Positions 35,168 through 45,941 of a stretch of 64,000 bases of DNA are shown here, piece after piece (the stretch's first letter is position 1; the number at the start of each line of letters is the position of its first letter). The translations under genes were made by a program, and so were the position numbers. Where the stretch lies: contig OX596346.1 of NCBI GenBank assembly GCA_951394405.1, positions 620,001 to 684,000 of the forward strand. The letters run 5' to 3'. Source of the DNA: Coprinellus micaceus. Lineage: Eukaryota > Basidiomycota > Agaricomycetes > Agaricales > Psathyrellaceae. The notes beneath the pieces were generated by a model. That model saw only the letters and a list, made by a program, of their open reading frames with translations. It ran no database searches and had not been told where the DNA came from.

Positions 35168-36430
35168 ATGGATCCGGGTTATCCGGCCAACCACCTGGCC
35201 ACCGACTCCGTCTGGCTTCCAAACGGTATGTTGGAGTATACTTTCCACTGCTGGACCCGGCAAACCTGACTTTGTATGACGCCTTAGTGTATCTGCAGTC
35301 CGTTCTCGCGGCGTTCGAGCCAAGGCAAGGGGACCAGGTGAGGGACACTAAGCCCCCACCGAAGATTCAATGTACTCAGACGAGCATACCACCGCAGACT
35401 CTCCTCGAGATCCTTCAAGAAAACGCGTCCACTGCCCAATACCTCCAGAGTTACGTCCCGGAGGAACGTATAGTACGTTACCGTACTCATTTTCTACTCC
35501 GGATTCGGAATATTGAACATGAATTCCTCGTAGCGCCCCTCCAGACCTCGAGAACTCCCCTTCGCATTCCTCCCACCGGAAGGCTCACCAACCAGCACCC
35601 TACTCGACGCACAACCTCCCGCAGTAACTCAAAAGCCACACGGTAACTCATATGCGTCTGTCAGTGACTACGCCAGGTCCTTCTATCATAGAAAGGCCAC
35701 CGAGACGGACGTCCCAGATAGTCTTAAAGTATACCTACCTATCCCCGACGGTCGTGAGTCATCATACTCCGAGCTGTCTGCCAACCTCGACTTTTTAGCG
35801 GAGGTCAGCAAGGAGGAATCGACGCTGAGAGGCCGACGCGACACTGTCGAGCACGTTTCGTCGGCGGTATGTGATGTTCCCCAAGCCCACGCTCCACGGG
35901 TGGACGCGAGGCCACCGAATGGGACGCTTTCCCTCTGGCCAGCACCCACATACTCCCATGCTTTTCCACAGCCTTCTCAGTCACCAGCGGCTCACGACGC
36001 AAGTCCGCCACTAGCACCACATCGCCACAAGACACTGAAGTCGGCCGTGGAGACCCTCCAAGGCGAAACCGTCAAGGCTGCCGATATCAAGCGAAAGAAG
36101 GCTTCCAAGGCGTCGACACCAGGTCCGACGTCGCCCGGGAAACCTGCCTCGCAGGTGCTGAAGAAGCTTCTGGGTCCAAAGAAACCCAAGATGGCCTGTC
36201 ACTCCTGCAGAGATCGCAAAATTGCGTGTGGCACTCCAGGAGAGGATGCACTGGATCGGACTTGCGAGTGAGTGGATTCGACACCTTCGCTTGATTGCTC
36301 TGCCAGTAAGAACTTATTGGCGTGACTTCCTCGTAGCCAATGCCGCAAACGTCGACTGCCGTGTGCTTACCCCACACAGTCTCGAAGAGGACTTCGGTGC
36401 AGTAAGCAGAAGGGTACGAATGCGAATTAG
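35168..36430 (+). CDS. Zn(II)2Cys6 DNA-binding protein with C-terminal finger
   Basis: Probable nuclear transcription factor. Exons 35168-35225, 35288-35472, 35534-36267, 36337-36430 give 356 residues. The start MDPGYPANHLATDSVW is the first ATG that joins in phase to the open frame downstream. The Zn2Cys6 motif is split by the last intron: CHSCRDRKIAC, then CDQCRKRRLPC, followed by basic AYPTQSRRGLRCSKQK. A Lys/Pro-rich basic segment (about 240-315) precedes it and could be a nuclear signal. Placing the finger at the C-terminus, followed by a YPT-SRRG tail, is a layout I recall from Agaricomycete proteins; ascomycete members usually carry it N-terminally. No fungal-TF middle homology region is visible. 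Target genes unknown. Confidence 0.85.
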
Positions 36431-36947
36431 AAACTACCGTTGAGATACATCACGCATGCAAGGCGAACCGCTGCTGTACCATTATATGCAGGGACTCATA
36501 CACCCGGACTTGAAACTTCAATATACTTGCTCGAACGTGCTCCTTAGTAGGGGGTAAGTGAGCCGCCGTCACGGTTGCCTCGGCGACGTCATTTGCTGGG
36601 GAACTCGGTTCCTTGGGTATGAGTAGACGCACATATTGGTCTATCCCCAAACATGAAGGGGAGGGTGTGTGCGTGCGTGCCAATTTCGAGGTTTTGGTGG
36701 TCGTTCGGGGAAGAAGCTGCGGTGAACGAGGACCTGTGGCTGTGGCGGGCGTCAAATTATTGATGCCATCTGCGTTCCCTTGAACCAGAACCATCACCAC
36801 GTATCGCCTGCAGCTTCCCTCCACGGCACATCCCCACCTGGAGAGCATCCCGAATCGTCAAATAATCGTTCAAGTCGAGCCGTGAACCTCCGTAACTGGG
36901 AGGAAACGCCCTCTGGAATGTACTCGAGGTGCCTGCCTGAATCGGAG
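36431..36947. other. Intergenic upstream of A2
   Basis: 517 bp, similar in part to the sequence upstream of A1, with the shared box at 36746-36813. No gene seen. Confidence 0.55.
36746..36813. promoter_or_regulatory. A-family upstream box, copy 2
   Basis: Same box as at 19371-19437: CGGGCGTCAAATTATTGATG, CTTGAACCAGAACCA, CACGTATCGCCTGCAG. It ends 134 bp before the A2 ATG. Here three bases (TCA) interrupt the CCA-CCACG part. Confidence 0.6.
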
Positions 36948-38370
36948 ATGATGTTGCTGCCTCAACACGCAATTGTGAGTGTCCATCTTGTACCCGGCCC
37001 CTTGGGGCGTCCAGTTTTCCGATAACTTAGTGCATTTGCACTGCTCACCTGTAAACTATGTAGCGTCTGTCTGCCTTGTTCAGGCTGCGCCGGGCTCCCC
37101 TGCTAACCCCACGGCCAGCATCCGTGTCGTACCGCGCAGTCCAAGGCCGTCTTTGGGGACGGGGAGCATGGAGAAATCAGAGCTCGCACGGCATTTCTTC
37201 AAAAATTCCGGACCAGAACCCACCGTCTGAAGCCAAGGTACGAAACTGTTGATCGTTTTATCTGGGCTAAAAGCGAGATTATTTAACGTAAAGCCATCCG
37301 ACACAGGTCCCATGGAAATCCGGGAGGATTAAGCGCGTTATCTCCAGTTTAGATCCTAATTCCCTGAAGTCTGGAGACCTCGTCGATCTATCTGGAGTGT
37401 CGGCGCCATCATGTCGCTTTTTGAACATGAGAAGGGCACAACTCCGATACAAGGCGTTCACACTCGGAACCCCGTCTCGCCAATTGCAAAGGCGACGCTC
37501 AGGGGGAGCCAACTCGTTCCGAGTTCCGTTCCCTCCTGGTACACACGGCTTCCTATATTTTCGTCGTTCGCCGCACGAGCACGCTGCCGCTGGGGAAATT
37601 CGGTTTCGCATATGTCGCCTTGAGGATGCCTGCTCACCAGTCGCTGAGGCCTTTGCTCTTGGGTCAGACCTGATCAGTTCTAACGGCATTACCCCATGGA
37701 GAATCCCTATCCTCAACGTCTTCAAGCACTATTCGGCTATCCGGGATCAACTAGTGGCAGAAGGACTCGTGTCGACGGCTCGAGCGAGTCAGATAGACGC
37801 CATCCTCGCGTCCGGTCTGCGTCTTCCTATACTGGCCAGAATACTGGAAAATATCACAGATCCGTTCATATGGGACTTGGGAAACGACCGCCCAACACTG
37901 CTGATCTTACACCAGGACCGCGTCTTTGCAGGGAAACCGTTTCTATACACCGTAAAGCCGTTGAACCTCGCCCGGCGAATGAAACTGACCACGGGAACAC
38001 ACTCTGGTGACGTCACTCGTATTCCTGCTTAACCCCCGTCCTAACATTGTGCCCAGGGAAAGCGCTGGTCAGATTCGAGATGGCCAAGGTGGGGCCCAGT
38101 GCCACGGTCGAACCCGGAGTTGTTCGTGTCATGGTTGAACGCAAGGTTGTTCTTCGTGTTCTCAAGATCCTGGAGCCTCCCAAGCCCGAGGATGCTGAGA
38201 TTGCCAACCAGATATTCAAGGAGGGAGAGCTTGTTCACTACTATAACTTGGAGACGGGGACAAGGATGGGGCCGTGGTCACTCACGAGGGAGGCGGAGGA
38301 CAGATTCGTCACACCGAGCTCGAGGAAGATCCTGGAGGACACGTATTTGGCGGAGCAGGCGACACCTTGA
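36948..38370 (+). CDS. Unknown-family protein A2
   Basis: Paralog of A1 with the same four-exon layout: 36948-36974, 37064-37237, 37307-38006, 38057-38370, 404 residues. First exon MMLLPQHAI. The region between DLSG and FPPGTHG is rewritten and longer than in A1 and A3: the conserved CNLIQV-VGYKSYG segment is replaced by an Arg/Ser-rich stretch. The last exon has an 11-residue insertion (VEPGVVRVMVE region). The conserved core FPPGTHGFLYFRR, AAAGEIRFRIC, TPWRIPILNVF and ILENITDPFIWDL is intact, so the gene still looks coding. Unknown function, no recognised domain. Confidence 0.73.
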
Positions 38371-39533
38371 CATTGCGCGGGTATATCCATTGGTGGTCAG
38401 GGGAGAAACTAGGACACGTAGTTACGTCGGGATCTTCTCGATAATCAATGTCGAAGCAGGCGTGTTGTACCTCACCGTGACATTCCCTCGTATCGTGATC
38501 ATCCCCTCCGTATTCTTCTTCGGTTCACCCGTCTGGCCGTGCTCCAGGTCGACGACCTGGAGATTCCAAAGCTCGTCCCTTTGCAGGCGTGAGCTTCCTA
38601 GGAACGCCAACAGTCGGCTCACCCATTCCGAGAGCTACTGGCATGCTACTGGGGCGGAGGGTGAACCAGGTGGCGGTAGTCAGAGCTGAAGGGGACGGAG
38701 GGATGAGGAGCTCGAGGTGAGGGAAAGACTAAGGTGGGAAGGGCTATGCCTAAATGTGTATATTTTGTAGTATACGCACGAGCGCACCACCACACAGTGG
38801 GGCACAACACGACGAAGAGAAACGGAACGTTCCAATCGAGAGGGTCGACATCCCGAGCTCCGTCCGACGGGTTAAGGGAAATGGCTCTGCCTACCCAGAG
38901 GCATGGCGCAAGCAAGAAGAGATGGAAGGAATGGGGGAAGGTAGGTAAATGGGGCACTGTCGGTGTAGTATTGACGGACGAGGGGCGCCTCGATGCGGTG
39001 GGTAAATTGTACGGGACGTCGGGGTGTGTTGGGGGGGAACGTCAAGGCTAAAATTCGAGTAAGGGGGATGGAAAAGGGTGAGAGGGCAGGGGTGGATGGA
39101 ACGTAGGTATGTACGTAAGGTGTGTCAATGAAGGGTGAAAAGCTTCGGGAGAGACTATTAAGGTTGGGTTCTATAGTCTAGCAGGGAAGGGGAAGGTGTG
39201 ATCCGGAAAGCATTAGGTATCGATGCAACAGGGTATGGTAGCAGTGCGAAGGGGACAGTTAATCAACGCAAAAAGTGTACGTATCACAATCCTAGGAGGA
39301 ATCAAAGGGAGGCGGGGACAAAGAGGTAGAGAAGGAATCGCGAGTGGGATGATAAATAGAAGAATAAACAAGAAGAACCGAGGAGAGCAAGAGCACGAAA
39401 GCAGATGAGAAAGTCTAGGTGAACGAACGCGAGAACGAGGGCAAAGAAAAGGAGAATAGGGAAGAAAGATTAGATGGGGATACAAATACTTGGTTATTGT
39501 CTTGAATTCACGCCTACGCGAGCACCGATGTGC
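38371..39533. other. Intergenic between A2 and a conserved protein gene (convergent)
   Basis: About 1.16 kb. Purine-rich on the plus strand near 39250-39470. Apart from a possible orphan exon at 38422-38622 nothing is recognised. Confidence 0.5.
38422..38622 (-). other. Possible orphan exon or gene remnant
   Basis: A minus-strand frame reads as well-formed protein (LWNLQVVDLEHGQTGEP, then MITIRGNVTVRYN, ending STLIIEKIPT and stop). It has a possible acceptor TAG near 38594 at its 5' side. The alternation of hydrophobic and polar residues suggests a beta-sandwich. I could not find a matching upstream exon or a start. It may be the tail of a lost gene, or chance. Confidence 0.25.
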
Positions 39534-41033
39534 TCAGTAGTCTCCAATTCGAATATCGTTGACCCTCCCAAGGAGCTCAGTCAGATGCCTCACCACCAAC
39601 CCCGCACCCCTCCTCACCCTCGTCCTCTCCCCCCGTGCCTCAGGGATCTTCCCCAGGAACCTCGACTCGAAGCGGTCAGGGTGCCACTTCCTAATCTGCT
39701 CCTTCACCATCTCCTTTCTCCTCAGCCTCCCCTCCTCATCGTACCCGTCGGCGTTCTGAACCTGGAGCGCAGACAGGATGTACTCGGACACAGAGTCGAC
39801 GGTGATCTCGCGCTCCGAGCGGGGGCCGATGAAGTTGAGGACGGGCCAGGGGAAGTCGGACCACTGCAGAGAATGGAACGACGCTATCCGGTCCCACTGT
39901 TGGTCGTGGAAGATGAACAGTCTCACCAGATCCTCTTCCGAGATGGGCGCAATCACGAACGGCTCGAGCGAGTCCTGGTCGAGTGGCGTCAAGTGTGGTG
40001 ACGGGCACGACGACGACGTCGTGGACGTGGACGTCGAGGCCGAGGTGCCGGACTGCGACGACGTCGACGACGCAGACGAGTAGAACGGCGTGTCGTTCGT
40101 CGACACCCACTCGTCCAGCTTCTGGTCCTCCTTTGCCCGCTGCTTCGCCCGAATCTCCTCCGCCCGCCGGTGGAACTCTTCCTGCAGCTTCGCCTGCCGC
40201 TCCGCCTTCACCCGTGCCTCCTCCTCGTCTGCGTGCACCTTCGCCGGGGTGTGTTGGCAGCTTGCGCTGGAGACCGGCGGCGGCGTCGATGGAGGAGATT
40301 CGTCGTCGTCGGAGCGATGGGAGAACTCGGAGTCTGATAGATCTGAAACGTCGTCGTCATTCTCGTCGTCGCCCTCCAGGGATGTGGGTTCGAAAAGTGG
40401 AGAGAGCGGGGTAAAGTTGGTGAAGAAGGCGTAGGGGTTGGTGTCCGGTTGCGAGGCTGGTTGTTGTGAGGCTGAGGACGAGGACCTCGGTGGAGGGCGG
40501 CGATCCGTGTCAGACTCTGGATCTGGATCGGACAAGAGCAGAGGCGAGCGCCGTAGAACGGGGCCACTCGACGGTGTTTCGACGGGTCGTGATGGTGATT
40601 TCGGTTCCACGTTTGGAACAGACTCGAGTCGAGGCTGGGTAGAGGGTTCCCGGGGCTCGGTGTGAGTGTGAGAGTCCGTCCCCGCGTGGATGGCGTTGAG
40701 CAGAGCGAACTGCTCCTGCTTCAGCGCCTCGAGCTCCCTCAGCTCGTCCTCGTCCTGCTCAGACACGCCCTCCGTGTACCACTGCATCTCCTGCCTCTCG
40801 CGCTCGAGAGCATATTCGTATTCGTCCACGGCAAAGGCCCTGAGGCCGTCGGTCGTCTGCAGGTACTCCATGAAGAGTTTTCGCCTGGAGAACGAGTCAT
40901 GGATGGGTGTCTGTGCGATTTTATGTTCGTAGGACTCCTTGGCGTCGGCCAGGAGCTTTTCGAGGTTCTCGTCGATGCGAGATTTTAGTTGGGCCTTCCA
41001 GCTCTCGCTGGGTTCAGGGTATGCAGTGGCCAT
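39534..41033 (-). CDS. Conserved unknown protein with C-terminal WHPDRF motif
   Basis: Single exon, 499 residues, ATG at 41033. The N-terminal third is helical and charged, with coiled-coil potential (about 15-110). The middle is low-complexity Ser/Pro/Asp-rich (about 120-250), followed by a very charged helix (about 260-310, EEEARVKAERQAKLQEEF region). The C-terminal 110 residues contain WPVLNFIGP and RKEMVKEQIRKWHPDRFESRF. This resembles a C-terminal WHPD(K/R)F element I recall in fungal proteins related to NF-kappa-B-inhibitor-like protein 1; it also looks like a short J-domain-like motif. Role not known. Divergent from YTM1 with a 270-bp shared promoter. Confidence 0.85.
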   Translation of the reverse strand: MATAYPEPSESWKAQLKSRIDENLEKLLADAKESYEHKIAQTPIHDSFSRRKLFMEYLQTTDGLRAFAVDEYEYALERERQEMQWYTEGVSEQDEDELRELEALKQEQFALLNAIHAGTDSHTHTEPREPSTQPRLESVPNVEPKSPSRPVETPSSGPVLRRSPLLLSDPDPESDTDRRPPPRSSSSASQQPASQPDTNPYAFFTNFTPLSPLFEPTSLEGDDENDDDVSDLSDSEFSHRSDDDESPPSTPPPVSSASCQHTPAKVHADEEEARVKAERQAKLQEEFHRRAEEIRAKQRAKEDQKLDEWVSTNDTPFYSSASSTSSQSGTSASTSTSTTSSSCPSPHLTPLDQDSLEPFVIAPISEEDLVRLFIFHDQQWDRIASFHSLQWSDFPWPVLNFIGPRSEREITVDSVSEYILSALQVQNADGYDEEGRLRRKEMVKEQIRKWHPDRFESRFLGKIPEARGERTRVRRGAGLVVRHLTELLGRVNDIRIGDY

Positions 41034-41303
41034 AGTTAATGATACAAGAAGGAAACTGGAAATCTAAGGTCTTTTTGGGGTCAGAGATGCCTCCAGAAGA
41101 CGGTCGATACTCACATAAATGAAAGGAAGTCTATGTCATGGAAGTGGTGAAGAACAAGAAATTGTGCCACCAAACTTTGTCCCAGGAGTATCGCGCGGGG
41201 GGTTAGGGTTTGCAAAATGGGTTAAGGTTTATCTGACCGCAGAAAATGGCCCTGGGCGCTACTTCCTTCTCTACCTCCACCTTCCCTCCGGAAATTCGTC
41301 AAA
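41034..41303. promoter_or_regulatory. Bidirectional promoter region
   Basis: The 270 bp between the ATG of the minus-strand WHPDRF protein and the plus-strand YTM1 ATG must serve both genes. No specific element recognised. Confidence 0.5.
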
Positions 41304-42821
41304 ATGGACAGCCAAACGACGACGAACCAGCCTGTTACGTTCACAACGCAGACGCAATACCCACTGCCGTCTCAAAAGTTCATGATTCCAACGACATGGA
41401 GGAGATATCACCTTTCGCAACTGGTTAATAAAGCCCTCGGACTCGAAAAGAACGTCCCTTTCGATTTCCTGGTTAGGGGAGAGATCCTGAGGACGACATT
41501 GGCAGAGTGGTGCTCTGACAATGGGGTCGGAGAGGTACGTGACAATTGTTGCGAGGTGGGGAGTTCGAAGCTAACCCGAAGATCGTTCAGGAAGAAACAC
41601 TTGAAATCGAGTACATAGAGTCGATTTTGCCACCTCAAAAGATGTCCGAGTTCCCCCATGAGAGCTGGGTATCCTCTGTGTCATGCGAGCTGCCAAGGTG
41701 CGCACTAAGCTTTTGGTCCTAACACGATGCTAACCGCGAGGTAGCCACTTTTTGACGGCAGCTTACGATGGCTATCTTCGCGCCTTCGACCTATCCAAAA
41801 ACGTTGTCCTCAACGCACCCATCCACACTGCACCCATCACTTCGTTCTCCATTCTTCCCTCAGAAACGGCGGCCGATATGGATGGAAGCTCGACGTACAC
41901 TATCGTGACTTCCTCCCAAGATCTTACCTCCGCCATCTCCCAAATCACCCTCCCAGCCGTCGGCTCATCTTCGTCTTCAAAAGTTCTTGCATCTCTTCAC
42001 CTCCACACCGCCCCCGTCTCTTCCATCTCCGCCGATGCAAAGGGCAAGCAGCTCCTCACGTCCTCATGGGATGGGCTCATTGGTCTTTGGGATACCACGA
42101 TACCTTCCTCTGACGAAGTCCCCGAACCCGAAACCACTGGTGGAGAGAGAAAAAAGAGGAGAAAAGTTCAGAAGGACGATATCAAACCCAAGCGAAAAGC
42201 TCCTGTGAACGTGCTGAAGAGTCACGTTGGGAGGGTGTCGAAAGTCACCTGGACTTCTAGTTCGACTGCACTCAGCTCTGGTCTCGACTCGACGGTGAGA
42301 ACCTGGGACGTTGAGAACGGGGTTTGCACCAGGACGATCGTGCGTATTCTTCTTTCGTTTCATCTTTATCGGGGGCTAAGGCAGCCATACAGTCCGCTTC
42401 TGAAAAGCCGTTCCTCGACGTTGCGGTGACTTCGAACGGTCAGTCGGCATTGGGTGTGTCAACAGACCGCACCATGACAATGTACGATCTGCGCGCAACC
42501 GACCTCTCTGCTGCTACCGCGACTTTCCTTCACCCATCTACGCCTTCCTGCGTCGCCGTCCCTGGGGAAAACCAATCCTCGAATCAGGTGGTCACTGGCG
42601 CTTACGATGGCGTCGTGAGGGTATGGGACGTACGTAGCACCAAGGCAGCTGTTGCGTTGTTCAAGGCCTGGGACGGGAAGGGCCAGAAAGTTTTGAGCGT
42701 GAACTGGAGGAGGGACGTCGTGGCTGTTGGAGGGGAGGGGGGATTAGATGTGTGGAAGGTTCAGGCCGGTGTTGGAGGTAGCGATGCGGGAGTAGAAGTC
42801 AACAAAAAGGTGTCCGCCTGA
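41304..42821 (+). CDS. YTM1: Ribosome biogenesis protein Ytm1 (WDR12)
   Basis: Nucleolar WD40 protein that, with Erb1 and Nop7, forms the complex needed for 27S pre-rRNA processing and 60S subunit maturation. Exons 41304-41534, 41591-41697, 41745-42339, 42393-42821 give 453 residues. N-terminal NLE domain (about 10-78: VTFTTQTQYPLP, IPTTWRRYHLSQLVN, PFDFLVRGEILRTTL), the site by which the Rea1/Mdn1 ATPase removes Ytm1. WD repeats follow, with visible blades HESWVSSVSC...LTAAYDGYLRAFD, LLTSSWDGLIGLWD, HVGRVSKVTW...DSTVRTWD and VVTGAYDGVVRVWD. A basic insert (ERKKRRKVQKDD) could be a nuclear signal. Length and layout are normal. Confidence 0.94.
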
Positions 42822-43516
42822 GGCACCTGGGAAGGTGTAATCAGGTTCTGTCCGAGGCGAGATATATCCTTGCACATCGAGGTATCGTGTGTATCTAATA
42901 TGGCCTGATGCCCAACCCGAGCTCCGCAACATCCCCAGCCCTCTTTACTTTCCGACCCTTACAGCACGGGTTCTCTCTTAAGCCCCTCTCCCTGCGGCGT
43001 CGTCTAACTCCAAGCGCGCCGTCCGGTAGTAGAACCCGGTGTAGGACTGAAGACCGACAACGATGCGAGAGATTCTGTGGTAGGTCTGTCGCGGGGACGG
43101 GGTTTTCTCGAGCTATCAAAATCAAACTCGGAGTGCGTTGCGATGCAGTGTGCGGAGGATAAGATAAATCGACGGGTCCAGGTATTGTCCATCAAATGTG
43201 TGGGGTTCAGTTGAAAGGTGGGCTCCCTCAAATCCAGTTTAATCTTCGCTCAGTCAAACGTTTGTCGAACCGAGCTTCGGTGAGCGCCCGAGAGCCGCCC
43301 AGTTTCGGTCTTACCTCACCAGTCGTGAACCTCAATCAGTACCTGCCCCATAATGCAACGGCATTCCTTTGGTAACTCTTGACCTTGAGCTGTTGTCGAG
43401 ATCAAGGCTCAAGGATAACCAGGAGACCTACGGATTGGACATTCGCTGCAACAGAGTGTCTGCGTGAGTACGTGTCCGAGTTTCTCCCCCGACCACGAAT
43501 GAATACCTAAGCAACG
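42822..43516. other. Intergenic between YTM1 and A3 (convergent)
   Basis: 695 bp of probable 3' flanks. No gene seen. Confidence 0.6.
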
Positions 43517-44866
43517 TCAAGGCGCCACTAGCTTGGCCAAATACGTGTCCTCCAGGATCTTCCTCGAACTTGGTGTGACGAATCGGTCCTCCGCGTGCCT
43601 CGTGAGTGACCACGGCCCCATCCTTGTCCCCGTCTCCACGTTATAGTAATGAACAAGCTCTCCCTCCTTGAATATCTTGGCAATCTCGGCGTCCTCGGGC
43701 TTGGGAGGCTCCAGGATCTTGAGCACACGAAGAACAACCTTGGGTTCGGCACTAGCCCCCACCCTGGCCATCTCGAATCTGACCAGTGCTTTCCCTGGGC
43801 ACAGTGTCAGGACGGGGGATAAGCAGGAATATGAGTGACGTCGCTACCAGAGTGTGTTCCCGTCTTCAGTTTCATTCGCCGGGCGAGGCTCAGCGGCTTT
43901 ACGGTGTATAGATCCGGTCTCCCTGCAAAGACGCGGTCCTGGTGTAGGATCAGCAGTGTTGGGCGGTCGTTTCCCAGGTCCCATATGAACGGATCTGTGA
44001 TATTTTCCAGTATTCTGGCCAGTGTAGGAAGATGCAGACCGGACGCGAGGATGGCGTCTATCTGATTCGCTCGAGCCGTCGACACCAGTCCTCCTGCCAC
44101 CAGTTGATCTCGAATAACCGGATAGCGCTTGAAGACGCTGAGGATAGGGATTCTCCAGGGCGTAATGCCGTCAGGACTAATTAGGTCTGACCCCAGTGCA
44201 AAGGTCTCAGCGACTGGTAAGCGGGCATCTTCAAGGCGACATGCGAAATCGGATTTCCCCGGCAGCAGCATGCTGGTGCGGCGAACGACGAAAATATAGG
44301 AAGCCGTGCGTACCAGGAGGGAACGGAATGCGGTGAGCCACGGAATTCTTTCCGTATGATTTGTATCCCACTGCTACTTGAATCAGATTGCAGCAGAGTG
44401 TCGGGTACACCATTCCAGATAGATCGACGAAGTCCTTCGGGTTCCGAGTCAGGGCATTGGGATCCAAACTGGAAATACGGCGCTTCCTATAAGCAACCTG
44501 GGAAGATAGGTTGACGCCCATGAGCTCCTGCACATAGCTAAGGTAGAGAATGTCAGCGTCACTTTACCTTGGATTTGGAAGGCACCTCCTCGTCCGAGGT
44601 ATCAGTGGAGTTGGCCAGGGAGCCTGAATCCCTCCGTCCCCCCGGATGGAACATAGAACCTTGCCGGCTATGCCAGTCTAAGAGGCTGAAGACCACCATG
44701 GGGGTGCGTAAAGTTGCGGGGCGTGGCCGGAAGGGGGGAGGCAGTCCCTGCTACAATGATAAGTATTGTATAACTCTACACAACGGGCGAGCATTTGGCG
44801 CGTCTTCGGGGTCGGACCGGAATAGGCTACGGTGCTCACCAAGATGTGCCGGAGAGGGAAAGCCAT
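43517..44866 (-). pseudogene. Unknown-family protein A3, frameshifted paralog
   Basis: Exons 44866-44840, 44750-44568, 44497-43848, 43794-43517 match A1 in layout (first exon MAFPLRHIL). Everything is colinear with A1 except a 2-base deletion near 44241: where A1 has CGCATATGTCG this copy has CGCATGTCG. It falls right after GEIRFR and throws the frame to a stop two codons later. All splice sites and the remaining 250 or so codons are otherwise well kept, including ILENITDPFIWDL and the C-terminal exon. The loss is therefore recent, or a sequence error hides an intact gene. Codons for Asn-Gln are also missing in the last exon, in frame. Confidence 0.75.
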
Positions 44867-45255
44867 GTAAGTGCTCGATCGAGGGAGGTACCCCGGAGGT
44901 AGAAAGTTACGAGGGGGCCTGAGCGTCGGGTCAACGGACACGTGGTGGTTCTGGTTCAACCTCAGCCGTGGGTCCCATCAACCATTTGACGCCCGTATCG
45001 GTTCAGGCCACAGGCTCGCACGCTCTACCGTGACGCAGACCTGCACTCCTCAAATTATATACCGTTCAGGTGGAGTAGATTTAAACACCGGGTGCAGTCC
45101 CCAATTATAGCTACGCGGATGAGAGAATCAGTGGGGTGAAGATGCCCGAGGGTTCGAGAGGAGCCGCCCTGTTGTCTGAACCCATCTTGCCAACAATCTC
45201 GTCGAGCTCTGGAGGAGGAATAGGGACACTGTAGTCAGCCTCCGTGATAGTAGTA
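44867..45255. other. Intergenic between A3 and a small unknown gene
   Basis: About 390 bp with the A-family upstream box at 44939-44995 on the minus strand. No gene seen. Confidence 0.55.
44939..44995. promoter_or_regulatory. A-family upstream box, copy 3 (reversed)
   Basis: Reads on the minus strand as CGGGCGTCAAAT...GGTTGAACCAGAACCACCACG, matching the boxes upstream of A1 and A2. The right-hand CGCCTGCAG part is not kept. It starts 73 bp upstream of the A3 ATG. Confidence 0.55.
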
Positions 45256-45855
45256 TTAAATGGAACGGTGTGTATTCAGGCGCAGCAAGTCAGTGAATAC
45301 CTTTTCGTATGCTTCAGCATTGAACATTCCCGTGTCCACCGGAATGAGTCCAATGGATACCGTGCGCGAGTTGTCCGCCTCCATCCTAACGTGTTGCTAG
45401 AAGTCTCCGAGAACTATGTGGTACTCTTGGACACTGTCCTGCATTCATTTTATCAGCTTACCTATCGGATGGGTTGCCAGACGATTCTGATGCACTCACC
45501 GCTGCTCTAGGCTCAGCCTCTCGCTGCGAAATCCTCCACTTGGCTTTGTCGAGTGACCGGGGGGCTTCTTGGATCCCAGAATGCGTATTCCCAACGGACA
45601 TTTCAGTTCCACACCCACAGTTCCAGGGAGGGTGATAGCGTACTTTTTCTCAACATCGGACAACTCCCTCTGCTTGGATTCGCACTTTTTCACGAGCTGG
45701 CGCAGCTTGTCGGCCATTTCCCAACGGTTTGTGACTAGGGAGATGCCCTTGACAGGCACTTCGAAGGTCGGCGACGGTGGCACCCTAGGTACCTCCACAA
45801 TTGGGTGTCGGGAAGAGAGCTCTCTGGCGCTTGAAGCGAGTAATACCGGCCCCAT
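45256..45855 (-). CDS. Small unknown protein with short coiled coil
   Basis: Exons 45855-45500 and 45385-45256 join in frame, 161 residues. MGPVLLASSARELSS at the start, a basic/acidic helix about 55-85 (NRWEMADKLRQLVKKCESKQ onward), then a conserved-looking KCPLGIRILGSKKPPG segment, and an end VFTDLLRLNTHRSI. Alternative acceptors exist for exon 2. Start chosen at the first in-frame ATG; the frame is open further upstream to an AG at about 45885, so the gene could be joined to exons of the neighbour at 45942-46720. Not recognised. Confidence 0.45.
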
Positions 45856-45941
45856 GGCGATTCCATACACGGCAATCGAGCAGAGCTGTAACGCATGACA
45901 CTAGCTATACACGCTCACTGGTGCTTATTTCGTCAACTTTA

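Noticed and set aside
36979..37230. Frame ending MEKSELARHFFKNSGPEPTV upstream of A2
   Set aside because: The parallel frame in A1, A2 and A3 that joins exons in phase is different; this one ends in a stop in A2.
39474..40434. Plus-strand frames opposite the WHPDRF protein
   Set aside because: Antisense to a 499-residue single-exon gene; repetitive Ser/Thr/Arg translations.
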